A DNA stretch of 64,000 bases from Cereibacter ovatus. GTDB lineage: Bacteria > Pseudomonadota > Alphaproteobacteria > Rhodobacterales > Rhodobacteraceae. Of the stretch, positions 16,089-24,817 are shown piece after piece (the stretch's first letter is position 1; each line of letters starts with the position of its first letter). The stretch lies in the NCBI RefSeq assembly GCF_900207575.1, contig NZ_OAOQ01000007.1, positions 108,611 to 172,610 on the forward strand, read 5' to 3'. Under the pieces are notes generated by a model. It saw nothing but the letters and a program-made list of their open reading frames with translations. It made no database searches and was not told where the DNA came from. The position numbers were made by a program, and so were the translations under genes.

Positions 16089-17318
16089 ATGATCGTGAAA
16101 CAGGAACCCGAGACGGCGGAACGCCCCGCCGCGGCGGCGCTGCGGTTGCGCGGATCGAATCAAAGCGGGATGCGCGCCCATAACGAACGGCTGGTGCTGT
16201 CGCTGGTCCGGCGCGAAGGCGCGCTGGCCAAATCCGACATCGCCCGGATCACCGGGCTTTCGGCGCAGACCGTATCCGTCATCATGCGCGGGCTTGAGGC
16301 CGACGGCCTGCTGATGCGCCGTGACCCGATCCGCGGGCGGATCGGCCAGCCCTCGGTGCCGATGGCGCTGGCGCCGGACGGGGCGTGGTTTCTGGGGCTG
16401 AAGATCGGGCGGCGGTCGCTGGAACTGACGCTGATCGACTTCGTGGGCACGCCGGTCGCCTCGCGCCGGCGGACCTATCCCTACCCCACCCCCGACGCCG
16501 TGATGGCCTTCGTGACCGAGACGCTGCCCGCGGTTCTGGCCCATCTGCCGCCCGAGCGGCTGGACCGGGTCGGCGGCATGGGGATCGCCATGCCGTTTCA
16601 GCTGTGGAACTGGGTGCAGCATGTCGGCGCGCCGCAATCCGAGATGGACGCCTGGCGCCACCGTGACATCCAGTCCGAACTGGCCGCGCTGACGGGGATG
16701 CCGGTCCATGTCCAGAACGATGCCACCGCGGCCTGCGGCGCCGAACTGGTGTTCGGCAGCGGCGACCGGCCCAAGGACTTCCTGTATTTCTACTTTGCCT
16801 ATTTCATCGGGGGCGGGCTGGTCCTGAACGGCCATCTGTTCACCGGGCGCACCGGCAATGCCGCGGGCGTGGGGCCGATGCCGGTTCCGGGCCGCGATGG
16901 CCAGATGCAGCGGCTGTTGAATGTGGCCTCGATCTCGGTTCTGGCCGAGTCGATGGCGGCCGCGGGCGAAGACCCCTCGACGCTGTGGGAAACTCCTGAT
17001 CGCTGGCAGGTCGGCGCGGCGGTGCTGTCCGATTGGCTGGACGGCGCGGCGGCGGGGCTGGCTTCGGCCATCCTCAGCGCCGCGGCACTGGTCGAAATGG
17101 ATACCGTGATGATCGACGGCTGGATGCCGCGCGCGATCCGGGCCGAAATCGTGCGCCGGACCGACGCGGCGCTGCATCGGCTGGACCTGTCAGGGATCGA
17201 TCCGCCCCAGATCCGTGAAGGCACGGTGGGCGCGCAGGCCCGCGCGCTGGGGGCGGCGGCGATCCCGCTGTCGCACCGCTACCTTCTGGAAGCCTGGGGC
17301 GCGCTGCCCGAAGCCTGA
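16089..17318 (+). CDS. frcR: ROK family transcriptional regulator of the fructose transport operon
   Basis: 409 residues. The N-terminal winged helix (about residues 28-85: MRAHNERLVLSLVRREGALAKSDIARITGLSAQTVSVIMRGLEADGLL) precedes a ROK sugar-kinase-like domain. That domain has GMGIAMPFQLW, VQNDATAACGAELVFG and YFAYFIGGGLVLNGHLFTGRTGNAAGVG. The GxNxNA phosphoryl-site and the family's cysteine zinc motif are not evident, as is usual in regulators that only sense sugar. It is divergent from frcB and most likely represses it until sugar binds. The gene name follows the convention for the frc locus. Confidence 0.87.
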   Translation: MIVKQEPETAERPAAAALRLRGSNQSGMRAHNERLVLSLVRREGALAKSDIARITGLSAQTVSVIMRGLEADGLLMRRDPIRGRIGQPSVPMALAPDGAWFLGLKIGRRSLELTLIDFVGTPVASRRRTYPYPTPDAVMAFVTETLPAVLAHLPPERLDRVGGMGIAMPFQLWNWVQHVGAPQSEMDAWRHRDIQSELAALTGMPVHVQNDATAACGAELVFGSGDRPKDFLYFYFAYFIGGGLVLNGHLFTGRTGNAAGVGPMPVPGRDGQMQRLLNVASISVLAESMAAAGEDPSTLWETPDRWQVGAAVLSDWLDGAAAGLASAILSAAALVEMDTVMIDGWMPRAIRAEIVRRTDAALHRLDLSGIDPPQIREGTVGAQARALGAAAIPLSHRYLLEAWGALPEA

Positions 17319-17371
17319 GGGGCCGTCGCGGAAAACCGGCGCGATGCGGGCGGCAAATCCCGCACTTCGGG

Positions 17372-17400
17372 TTGACAGATGAGGGGCACGCCCACATTTA
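17372..17400 (+). promoter_or_regulatory. Possible sigma-70 promoter of the mnh operon
   Basis: A consensus TTGACA at 17372-17377 is followed after 17 bp by CATTTA, a poor -10 match, about 78 bp upstream of mnhA. The surrounding stretch to 17450 is the only AT-richer part of this intergenic region. Confidence 0.35.
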
Positions 17401-17477
17401 GGGACTAACCTATCCCGAACCTGAAAGAATTTCATGATCGCGTCCCCACGCACATCAGGAAAGGAGAGCCGGGCGGC

Positions 17478-20327
17478 ATGTCTCTCGCGCTGATCGCCGC
17501 CCTTCCGTTCCTTGGGGCCCTGTTGCCCGGCCTTTTGATCCGATCCGGCCGCAATGCCTGCGCGCTGGCCACCGGCACGGTGACGGCACTGGCGTTGCTG
17601 ATGCTGGGGCTGCACGCCCCCGCCGTCCTGTCGGGCGAGGTGATCCACACCCGGATCGAATGGATGCCCGCGCTGGGGCTGAACGCCAATTTCTTTCTGG
17701 ACGGGCTGGGCCTGCTGTTCGCGGGTCTGATCCTGGGGATCGGTCTGCTGATCATCCTTTACGCGCGGTTCTATCTGTCGTCGCGCGATCCGATGGGGCA
17801 GTTCTACACATATCTTCTGCTGTTCCAAGGCGCGATGGTCGGGATCGTGCTGTCCGACAACATCCTGCTGTTGCTGGTATTCTGGGAGTTGACGTCGCTG
17901 TCGTCCTTCCTGCTGATCGGCTACTGGAAACACCTGCCCGAGGGGCGTCAGGGCGCGCGGATGGCCTTGGCCGTGACCGGGACGGGTGGCCTTGCGATGA
18001 TCGCGGGGATGCTGATCCTGGGCCAGATCGCCGGCAGCTACGACCTGAGCGTGATCCTGCAATCGCGCGAGGCGATTCAGGCGTCAGACTGGTATCTGCC
18101 GGCGCTGGTGTTGATCCTGCTGGGCTGCTTCACCAAGTCGGCGCAGTTCCCGTTCCATTTCTGGCTGCCGCACGCGATGGCGGCGCCGACGCCGGTTTCA
18201 GCCTATCTGCATTCCGCGACCATGGTGAAGGCCGGGCTGTTCCTGATGGCGCGCATGTGGCCGGTTCTGGCCGGCACGCCGGAATGGTTCTATCTGGTCG
18301 CCACCACCGGCCTTGTGACGATGGTCGTCGCCGCCAAGATCGCGCTGTTCAAGGACGATCTGAAGGCGCTTCTGGCGTTCTCGACCGTGTCGCATCTGGG
18401 GCTGGTGACGATGCTGCTGGGCTTTGGCACCAAGGCGGCTGCCATTGCCGCGATCTTTCACATCATCAACCATGCCACGTTCAAGGCTGCGCTGTTCATG
18501 TGCGCGGGCATCGTCGATCACGAAACCCATACCCGCGACCTGAAACGGCTGGGCGGGTTGCGGAGGCTGATGCCGGTGACCTTCGCGCTGTCGACCATCG
18601 CCGCTCTGTCGATGGCCGGGGTTCCGCCGCTCAACGGCTTCCTTTCGAAAGAGATGATGCTGGAAGAGGTCGCGCATACCGCATGGGCCGGGCAGGTCTG
18701 GCTGATGCCGGCCTTTGCGACGCTGGGGGCGCTGTTCTCGGTCGCCTACAGCCTCCGTTTCATCGCGCATGGCTTTCTTGGCCCGGTGCGCAAGGACTAT
18801 CCGTCAAAGCCGCACGATCCGCCCTTCGGCATGTGGGCCGCGCCGGCGGTTCTGGTGCTGCTGTTGGTGGCCATCGGGCTGGCGCCGATGCCGGTGGCAG
18901 GCTGGCTGGTCGATGCCGCCGCAGGCGCCACGACCGGCGGGCTGGTCCATGCCCATATCTCGCACTGGCACGGGCTGACGCCGGCGCTGTGGATGTCGGT
19001 TGCGGCCATCGGCGGCGGGCTGATCCTGCTTTCCGCCCACCGCCCGCTGATGCGCGCATGGCTGGCCACCCCCCGCCCCGAGGCGAAACGGCTGTTCGAC
19101 GGGGTTCTTGAGCCCCTTGCCACCGCCGCGCGCGGCGTGACGCAGGGGCTGCATGACGGGGCGCTGAGCCGCTATTTCGCCATTGCCACCGTTGCCGTGG
19201 TGACCGCCGGGGCTGCGGCCTTCCTGACCGGCAGCCATCAGGGCGGAACCCGCGCGCCGACCCCGGTCGATCTGGTGCCGGTGGTGGGGTGGTTCCTGCT
19301 GATCGCGGCCACCGTGGCCTTGGTGCTGCGCCACCACGACCGCTTCCTCAGCCTTGTGTTTGTGGGGGTGGTGGGCCTGATCGTGTCGATGGGGTTTGCC
19401 TATCTCTCGGCGCCCGACCTTGCGCTGACGCAGATCCTGGTCGAGGTCGCGACCGTGATCCTGTTGCTGCTGGCGCTGAACTTCCTGCCCAAGCGCACCC
19501 CGGCCGAGACCGGCCTTGCGCGCCGCCTGCGCGACGGCGCCATCGCCTGCGCGGCCGGGCTGGGGTCGGGCGGGCTGATCTACCTGCTGATGACGCGCAA
19601 CGCGGCTTTCCCCAGCATCGCGGATTATCATCTGGCCAATGCCAAGACCGGCGGCGGCGGAACCAATGTGGTCAATGTGATCCTTGTGGACTTCCGCGGC
19701 TTCGACACTTTCGGCGAGATCACCGTTCTGGGCATCGCCGCGCTGGTGATCTTTGCCCTGACCGAAACCGTCCTGCGCGCAGGCCCCGCCAACGACCGCC
19801 TGCTGGGCTGGTCGCAGCGGCACAGGCAGGCCGGCGACCGCCACCCGCTGATGTTCGTGGTGGCGACCCGGATGGTGCTGCCGATCGCGCTGATGGTGGG
19901 CATCTACATCTTCCTGCGCGGCCACAACCTGCCCGGTGGCGGCTTCATCGCCGGCCTTGTCGTCGCCGTTGCCGCGCTGATGCAATACATGGCCTCGGGG
20001 TTTGGCTGGACCTCGGCGCGCAAGCGGGTGGAATATCACGCGCTGATCGCGGTGGGGGTGCTGATCGCCGCCGCGGCCGGGGTGGGGTCGTGGTTCGCGG
20101 GACGGCCATTCCTGACCTCGGCCTATGGCTATGTCACCCTTCCGCCTCTGGAAAAGTTCGAGCTGGCAACCGCGATGGTCTTTGACATCGGCGTGTTCCT
20201 GACCGTGCTGGGCGCGGTGATGCTGGCGCTTGCCTCGATCTCGCGCATTGCCGTCCGCGCGGGCGAGAGGGTCTCGGCCACGCCTTATGACGTGGACCTG
20301 CCCGGCGACGGATACGGAGACCGCTGA
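17478..20327 (+). CDS. mnhA: Fused MnhA-MnhB subunit of the Mrp/Mnh Na+/H+ antiporter
   Basis: 949 residues. The N-terminal two-thirds is MnhA (NuoL-like proton channel core) with LLLVFWELTSLSSFLLIGYW, KSAQFPFHFWLPHAMAAPTPVSAYLHSATMVKAG and LLAFSTVSHLGLVTM. The C-terminal ~150 residues (MVLPIALMVGIYIFLRGHNLPGGGFIAGLV...FDIGVFLTVLGAVML) are MnhB, so A and B are one protein, the group-2 (PhaA-type) arrangement. It begins a six-gene operon with overlapping junctions. With the other subunits it exchanges Na+ or K+ for H+ at the inner membrane. AAGGAG lies upstream of the ATG. Confidence 0.95.
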   Translation: MSLALIAALPFLGALLPGLLIRSGRNACALATGTVTALALLMLGLHAPAVLSGEVIHTRIEWMPALGLNANFFLDGLGLLFAGLILGIGLLIILYARFYLSSRDPMGQFYTYLLLFQGAMVGIVLSDNILLLLVFWELTSLSSFLLIGYWKHLPEGRQGARMALAVTGTGGLAMIAGMLILGQIAGSYDLSVILQSREAIQASDWYLPALVLILLGCFTKSAQFPFHFWLPHAMAAPTPVSAYLHSATMVKAGLFLMARMWPVLAGTPEWFYLVATTGLVTMVVAAKIALFKDDLKALLAFSTVSHLGLVTMLLGFGTKAAAIAAIFHIINHATFKAALFMCAGIVDHETHTRDLKRLGGLRRLMPVTFALSTIAALSMAGVPPLNGFLSKEMMLEEVAHTAWAGQVWLMPAFATLGALFSVAYSLRFIAHGFLGPVRKDYPSKPHDPPFGMWAAPAVLVLLLVAIGLAPMPVAGWLVDAAAGATTGGLVHAHISHWHGLTPALWMSVAAIGGGLILLSAHRPLMRAWLATPRPEAKRLFDGVLEPLATAARGVTQGLHDGALSRYFAIATVAVVTAGAAAFLTGSHQGGTRAPTPVDLVPVVGWFLLIAATVALVLRHHDRFLSLVFVGVVGLIVSMGFAYLSAPDLALTQILVEVATVILLLLALNFLPKRTPAETGLARRLRDGAIACAAGLGSGGLIYLLMTRNAAFPSIADYHLANAKTGGGGTNVVNVILVDFRGFDTFGEITVLGIAALVIFALTETVLRAGPANDRLLGWSQRHRQAGDRHPLMFVVATRMVLPIALMVGIYIFLRGHNLPGGGFIAGLVVAVAALMQYMASGFGWTSARKRVEYHALIAVGVLIAAAAGVGSWFAGRPFLTSAYGYVTLPPLEKFELATAMVFDIGVFLTVLGAVMLALASISRIAVRAGERVSATPYDVDLPGDGYGDR

Positions 20328-20668
20328 TGGAGGTTCTTATGGCAAGTGCCGTCGGCATCCTGACCGCGGCGGGCACCTATCTGATCCTGCGGCTGCGGAC
20401 CTTTCCGGTCATCGTGGGGCTGGCGCTGCTGTCCTATGCGGTGAACATCTTCATCTTCGCCAGTGGCCGGCTGGCGGTGGCGCTGCCCCCGGTTCTCAGC
20501 ACTCAGGCCGAGGGATATACCGACCCGCTGACGCAGGCGCTGGTGCTGACCGCCATCGTGATCTCGTTCGGGATGACGGCGGTGATCGTCATGCTGGCGC
20601 TGGGTGCGTTTCTGGAAACCGGATCGGACCGGATCGATACCGACGATGACGACGAGGGCGCGCGATGA
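20327..20668 (+). CDS. mnhC: Mnh antiporter subunit C
   Basis: 113 residues, three membrane helices. NuoK-like: VGILTAAGTYLILRLRTFPVIVGLALLSYAVNIFIFASGRL and DPLTQALVLTAIVISFGMTAVIVMLAL match MnhC/MrpC. The ATG overlaps the mnhA stop by one base (TGATG) and its own stop overlaps mnhD (ATGA). A Met at residue 5 is an alternative start. Confidence 0.95.
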   Translation: MEVLMASAVGILTAAGTYLILRLRTFPVIVGLALLSYAVNIFIFASGRLAVALPPVLSTQAEGYTDPLTQALVLTAIVISFGMTAVIVMLALGAFLETGSDRIDTDDDDEGAR

Positions 20669-22176
20669 ACCACTGGCTCGTTGCCCCGATCGTCCTGCCT
20701 GCCATCCTTGCGCCGCTGATGGTGCTGTGGATGCGGCATGACCTGCCATTGCAGCGGGTGGTCTCGGTCGCGGGAACCGTTCTGCTGTGCGCGGTGGCGG
20801 GGGGGCTGCTGGCCATGTCCGCCGACACCCCGCCCGAGGTTTACCGGCTGGGCAACTGGCCCGCGCCGTTCGGCATCGTGCTGGTGCTTGACCGGCTGGC
20901 CGCGCTGATGGTGGCGCTGACGGCGTTTCTGGCGCTGATGGTGTTGCTTTACGTCATCGGCACCGGCTGGGACCGGCGGGGCCATCATTTCCACCCGCTG
21001 TTCCAGTTCCAGTTGATGGGTCTTTGCGGGGCATTCCTGACCGGCGATGCCTTCAACCTGTTCGTGTTCTTCGAGGTGCTGCTGATCGCCAGCTATGGCC
21101 TGATGATCCACGGCGGCGGCCGCACAAGACTGCGCGCGGGGGTGCAGTATGTCGCGTTCAACCTGCTCGGCTCGACGCTGTTCCTGTTCGGGCTGGCCAC
21201 GATCTATGGCGTGACGGGCACGCTGAACATGGCCGATCTTGGGGTGAAGGTCGCAACGCTGCCCGAAAGCGAGGCGGCCCTTGTCCGGGTGGCGGGCGTG
21301 ATCCTGCTGGCGGTCTTTGCCATCAAGGGCGCGCTGGTGCCGTTCCAGTTCTGGTTGCCGGGCACCTATGCCGCGGCGCCGGGGCCGGTGGCGGCGCTGT
21401 TTGCGGTGATGACCAAGGTCGGCGCCTATGCGGTGATCCGGGTGTTCGGTCTGGTGTTTCCCACCGACACGCCGGCCACGGGCGGCCTTTATTCCGACCT
21501 GCTGTTGCCGGCGGCGCTGGTGACGCTGGTGCTGGGCGCGGTGGGGGTGCTGGGGGCGGCCAGCCTTGGGCGGATGGTGGCCTTTGCCGCCATCGCCTCG
21601 ATGGGGACGCTGTTTGTGGCGATCTCGGGCTTTCGGCCCGATGCCACGGCGGCGGCGCTTTACTATCTGCTGCATTCCACGCTGGCCACGGCGGTGCTGT
21701 TCCTGATCGCCGATCTGGTGCAGGCGCGGCGCGGCGGGGACGGGCTGGCCGCCCGCCGCCCCCCCATCGCACAAGAGGGGCTGATCGCGTCGCTGTTCTT
21801 TGCCGGCGCCATCGCACTGGCGGGGATGCCGCCGCTGTCGGGCTTTGTGGGCAAGCTTCAGATCCTTGACGCTTTCCGCGGGCCGTCGATGGTCTGGGTC
21901 TGGGCCGTCATTCTGGGCAGTTCGCTGGTGATGATCCTTGGCTTTTCCCGCGCCGGCAGCCTGCTGTTCTGGAGATCGCACGAAACCCTGACCGAACCCG
22001 ACCCCATCGCGCCCAGCCCGCTGGCTTTCGTCGCGGTGGGCGGGCTGCTGGCGGCGCTGGTGGCGCTGACGCTGGCCGGTGGGCCGGTCAGCGCCCATCT
22101 GCGCGACATCGCGGCCGAACTGCATGACCGCGCGCCCTATATCCGTGCCAACATCCTGCCAGAGAGCCAGCCATGA
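20665..22176 (+). CDS. mnhD: Mnh antiporter subunit D
   Basis: 503 residues with about 14 membrane helices, related to NuoM/NuoN. Contains FLTGDAFNLFVFFEVLLIASYGLMIHGG, IKGALVPFQFWLPGTYAAAPGPVAALFAVMTKVGAYA with the conserved lysines and proline of the proton path, and YYLLHSTLATAVLFLI. Both ends overlap neighbouring genes by four bases. Together with MnhA it forms the two antiporter-like channels. Confidence 0.95.
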   Translation: MNHWLVAPIVLPAILAPLMVLWMRHDLPLQRVVSVAGTVLLCAVAGGLLAMSADTPPEVYRLGNWPAPFGIVLVLDRLAALMVALTAFLALMVLLYVIGTGWDRRGHHFHPLFQFQLMGLCGAFLTGDAFNLFVFFEVLLIASYGLMIHGGGRTRLRAGVQYVAFNLLGSTLFLFGLATIYGVTGTLNMADLGVKVATLPESEAALVRVAGVILLAVFAIKGALVPFQFWLPGTYAAAPGPVAALFAVMTKVGAYAVIRVFGLVFPTDTPATGGLYSDLLLPAALVTLVLGAVGVLGAASLGRMVAFAAIASMGTLFVAISGFRPDATAAALYYLLHSTLATAVLFLIADLVQARRGGDGLAARRPPIAQEGLIASLFFAGAIALAGMPPLSGFVGKLQILDAFRGPSMVWVWAVILGSSLVMILGFSRAGSLLFWRSHETLTEPDPIAPSPLAFVAVGGLLAALVALTLAGGPVSAHLRDIAAELHDRAPYIRANILPESQP

Positions 22177-22664
22177 TCCGCCGGCTGTTTCCCCACCCGT
22201 GGCTTAGCCTGACGCTGGTCGTGACCTGGATGCTGCTGGTCAACAAGGTCGCGCTGGGAAGCCTGGTCTTTGCCGCGATCCTTGCGACGCTTGTGCCGTT
22301 GCTGACCGCCTCTTACTGGCCAAAGCAGACCCGGCTGAAAAGCCCCGTGCGGCTGGCGGCCTATATCCTGCTGGTGATCGGCGACATCGTGCGGGCCAAC
22401 ATCGCGGTGGCGCAGATCATCCTGTTCTACCGCAAGGACCGGATTCGTTCGGCCTGGATCACGGTCCCGATCGAGCTGACCTCGCCCGAGGCGGTGGCCA
22501 TGCTGTCGGGGACCATCACCCTGACGCCCGGCACGCTGGTGGCGGACATGTCGGGCTGCGGGCGGGTTCTGCTGATCCACTGCCTGCACGCCCCCGACCC
22601 CGACGCCGTGCGCGACGAGATCAAGACCCGATACGAGGCCCGGCTGAAAAGGATCTTCGCATGA
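22173..22664 (+). CDS. mnhE: Mnh antiporter subunit E
   Basis: 163 residues; two N-terminal membrane helices and a cytosolic domain. YILLVIGDIVRANIAVAQIIL and VAMLSGTITLTPGTLVADMS...LLIHCLH are the MnhE/PhaE signature blocks. Four-base overlaps with mnhD and mnhF. Confidence 0.94.
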   Translation: MIRRLFPHPWLSLTLVVTWMLLVNKVALGSLVFAAILATLVPLLTASYWPKQTRLKSPVRLAAYILLVIGDIVRANIAVAQIILFYRKDRIRSAWITVPIELTSPEAVAMLSGTITLTPGTLVADMSGCGRVLLIHCLHAPDPDAVRDEIKTRYEARLKRIFA

Positions 22665-22930
22665 TCGGATATGCCCTGACCTATGCGCTTGGCTGCTTCG
22701 GCATCGCGCTGGCCTGCAATCTGTGGCGGGTACTGCGCGGGCCCACCATCGCCGACCGGATTCTGGCGCTGGACACGATGGTGATCAACATGATCGCGCT
22801 GATCGTGCTTTATGGCATCCGTCAGGGGGGACCGCTGAACTTCGAGGCGGCGCTGCTGTTCGCCATGACCGGCTTTGTCTCGACCGTGGCCTATGCCAAG
22901 TTCCTTCTGCGCGGCAACATCATCGAGTGA
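22661..22930 (+). CDS. mnhF: Mnh antiporter subunit F
   Basis: 89 residues, three membrane helices. RVLRGPTIADRILALDTMVINMIALIVLYGI is diagnostic of MnhF/MrpF. The start overlaps mnhE, and the stop overlaps a GTG that could begin mnhG. Confidence 0.94.
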   Translation: MIGYALTYALGCFGIALACNLWRVLRGPTIADRILALDTMVINMIALIVLYGIRQGGPLNFEAALLFAMTGFVSTVAYAKFLLRGNIIE

Positions 22931-22935
22931 TCCCC

Positions 22936-23322
22936 ATGGAACCGGCTTTCGAAATCGTTGTCACCGCGCTTCTGGTCATCGCCGGCACCTTCGGCCTGAT
23001 CGGCAGCTTTGGCCTCCTTCGGCTGACGGATGCGATGCAGCGGCTGCACGCGCCGACCAAGGCCACGACGGTGGGTGTGGGGGCGGCCCTGATCGCCTCG
23101 GTGATCGACCTTTATCTCTACCGTTCCGAACTGACGTGGCAAGAGCTGCTGGTCGCGGTCTTTCTGTTCATCACCGCGCCGATCACCGCGTTGTTTCTGG
23201 CCAAGATCCACCTGCACCAGACCGTCCCGCGCGACTTGCTGCCGCCAACCGGGACCGGCCGCGACTGGGCGACGTTCGATCAGACCGCCAATGGCCCCAC
23301 CCCCGAACTGCCGAAGGACTAG
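22936..23322 (+). CDS. mnhG: Mnh antiporter subunit G
   Basis: 128 residues from the ATG at 22936. A GTG at 22927 would overlap the mnhF stop (GTGA), in keeping with the rest of the operon, and would add three residues; both are possible. FGLIGSFGLLRLTDAMQRLHAPTKATTVGVGAALIAS is the MnhG signature, with three membrane helices and a soluble C-terminal tail. Last gene of the antiporter operon. Confidence 0.93.
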   Translation: MEPAFEIVVTALLVIAGTFGLIGSFGLLRLTDAMQRLHAPTKATTVGVGAALIASVIDLYLYRSELTWQELLVAVFLFITAPITALFLAKIHLHQTVPRDLLPPTGTGRDWATFDQTANGPTPELPKD

Positions 23323-23400
23323 GCGACAGCGCCCCGTTTGCACGTTCTTACGCATGTAGGTCACAGGCAGGTGACAGCTTCGCTTGACCGATGCCTCTGC

Positions 23401-23420
23401 GCATGGTTCTGGAACCATGC
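23401..23420. promoter_or_regulatory. 20-bp near-perfect palindrome in front of nhaD
   Basis: GCATGGTTCTGGAACCATGC is a perfect inverted repeat of nine-base arms around TG, ending 26 bp before the nhaD start. A TTGACC at 23384-23389 lies 17 bp before the -10 position, which would fall inside the palindrome. A second inverted repeat GTCAC-N6-GTGAC lies at 23360-23375. It could be an operator or an RNA hairpin near the ribosome site; no known regulator is assigned. Confidence 0.5.
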
Positions 23421-23446
23421 TTGCGTGTCGCGAAAGGCGCCCCTTC

Positions 23447-24745
23447 ATGCTTGATCTGACGTCTCACTGGGCGGGGATTTTGTCCCTCGTCATTTTCGTG
23501 GTGGCCTATGTCCTCGTCGTGTTCGAGGAAACCACCCATATGCGGAAATCCAAGCCCGTCATGATGGCGGCGGGCCTGATCTGGATGCTGATCGGCATCG
23601 CCTATGCGCTGGCGGGCCACAGCGAGGAAACCTATGAACTCTCGTCCCATATCATCGAGGAATATGGCGAGCTGTTCCTGTTCCTGCTGGTGGCGATCAC
23701 CTATGTGAACACGCTGGAAGAACGCCGCGGCTTCGAGGTGTTGCGCGCGAAACTGGTCAGCCTTGGCCTAAGCTATCGCAGCCTGTTCCTGCTGACCGGG
23801 GTTCTGGCCTTCTTCCTGTCGGGCGTTCTTGACAACCTGACCACCGCGCTGGTGATGGGCACGGTGGTGGTGGCGCTGGGCAGCCATTCGCCGCGCTTTG
23901 TCACCATCGGCTGCATCTCGATCGTGGTGGCGGCCAATGCGGGCGGGGCCTTCACCCCGTTCGGCGACATCACCACGCTGATGGTCTGGCAGAAGGGCAA
24001 GATGGAGTTCTTCGAATTCTTCGCGATCTTCTTCCCCTCGCTGGTGAACTGGCTGGTGCCGGCCGCGTTCATGTATTTCGCAGTGCCGCATGGCACACCC
24101 GCGCCCAAGGAAGAACATGTGCGCGCCAAGCCCGGCGCGCTGGGGGTGGCGGTGCTGTTCGGCCTGACCATCGTGACAGCGGTCTGTTTCAAGAACTTCC
24201 TGCACCTGCCGCCCGCGTTGGGCATGATGCTGGGTCTGGGCTATCTGCAACTGTGGTCCTACCACCTCAAGCGCGACGGAACCCGGCGTCAGCATGACGA
24301 CATGGTTCTGGACAGCTTTCACCAGATCCAGCGGGTGGAATGGGACACGCTGCTGTTCTTCTTCGGCATCATCTTCGCGGTGGGCGGCCTTGGGGTTCTG
24401 GGCTATCTGACGCTGGCCTCGCAGCTGCTGTATACTGACCTTGGTCCGACCTATGCCAACATCATCATCGGGGCGCTGTCGGCCATCGTGGACAACATCC
24501 CGCTGATGTTCGCGGTTCTGACCATGGACCCGCAGATGTCCCACGGCCAATGGCTGCTGATCACCCTGACCTGCGGCGTCGGCGGTTCGATGCTGTCGAT
24601 CGGCTCGGCGGCGGGGGTGGCGCTGATGGGGCAGGCGAAAGGCGCCTACACCTTCTTTGGCCACCTGAAATGGACATGGGCCATCGCCCTTGGCTATGTC
24701 GCCTCGATTGGCGTGCATCTGGTGCTGAACGCCAACCACTTCTGA
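23447..24745 (+). CDS. nhaD: NhaD-type Na+/H+ antiporter
   Basis: 432 residues from the ATG at 23447 (MLDLTSHWAG); an upstream Met at 23384 would run through the promoter palindrome. Ion-transporter superfamily protein with 11-12 helices: FFLSGVLDNLTTALVMGTVVVAL, NAGGAFTPFGDITTLMVWQ, IVDNIPLMFAVLTM and GSMLSIGSAAGVALMG are NhaD landmarks, including the paired DN motifs in the transport helices. It follows the Mnh operon and gives the cell a second, single-subunit sodium exporter. Substrates are Na+/Li+ in characterised members. Confidence 0.93.
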   Translation: MLDLTSHWAGILSLVIFVVAYVLVVFEETTHMRKSKPVMMAAGLIWMLIGIAYALAGHSEETYELSSHIIEEYGELFLFLLVAITYVNTLEERRGFEVLRAKLVSLGLSYRSLFLLTGVLAFFLSGVLDNLTTALVMGTVVVALGSHSPRFVTIGCISIVVAANAGGAFTPFGDITTLMVWQKGKMEFFEFFAIFFPSLVNWLVPAAFMYFAVPHGTPAPKEEHVRAKPGALGVAVLFGLTIVTAVCFKNFLHLPPALGMMLGLGYLQLWSYHLKRDGTRRQHDDMVLDSFHQIQRVEWDTLLFFFGIIFAVGGLGVLGYLTLASQLLYTDLGPTYANIIIGALSAIVDNIPLMFAVLTMDPQMSHGQWLLITLTCGVGGSMLSIGSAAGVALMGQAKGAYTFFGHLKWTWAIALGYVASIGVHLVLNANHF

Positions 24746-24817
24746 CGCCCGCCCGATCCCTTGCGCCGCAGGCGGGCCCCGTGCCACCCTGCGGCGCAAC
24801 CGGACCGGAGGCCCCTT

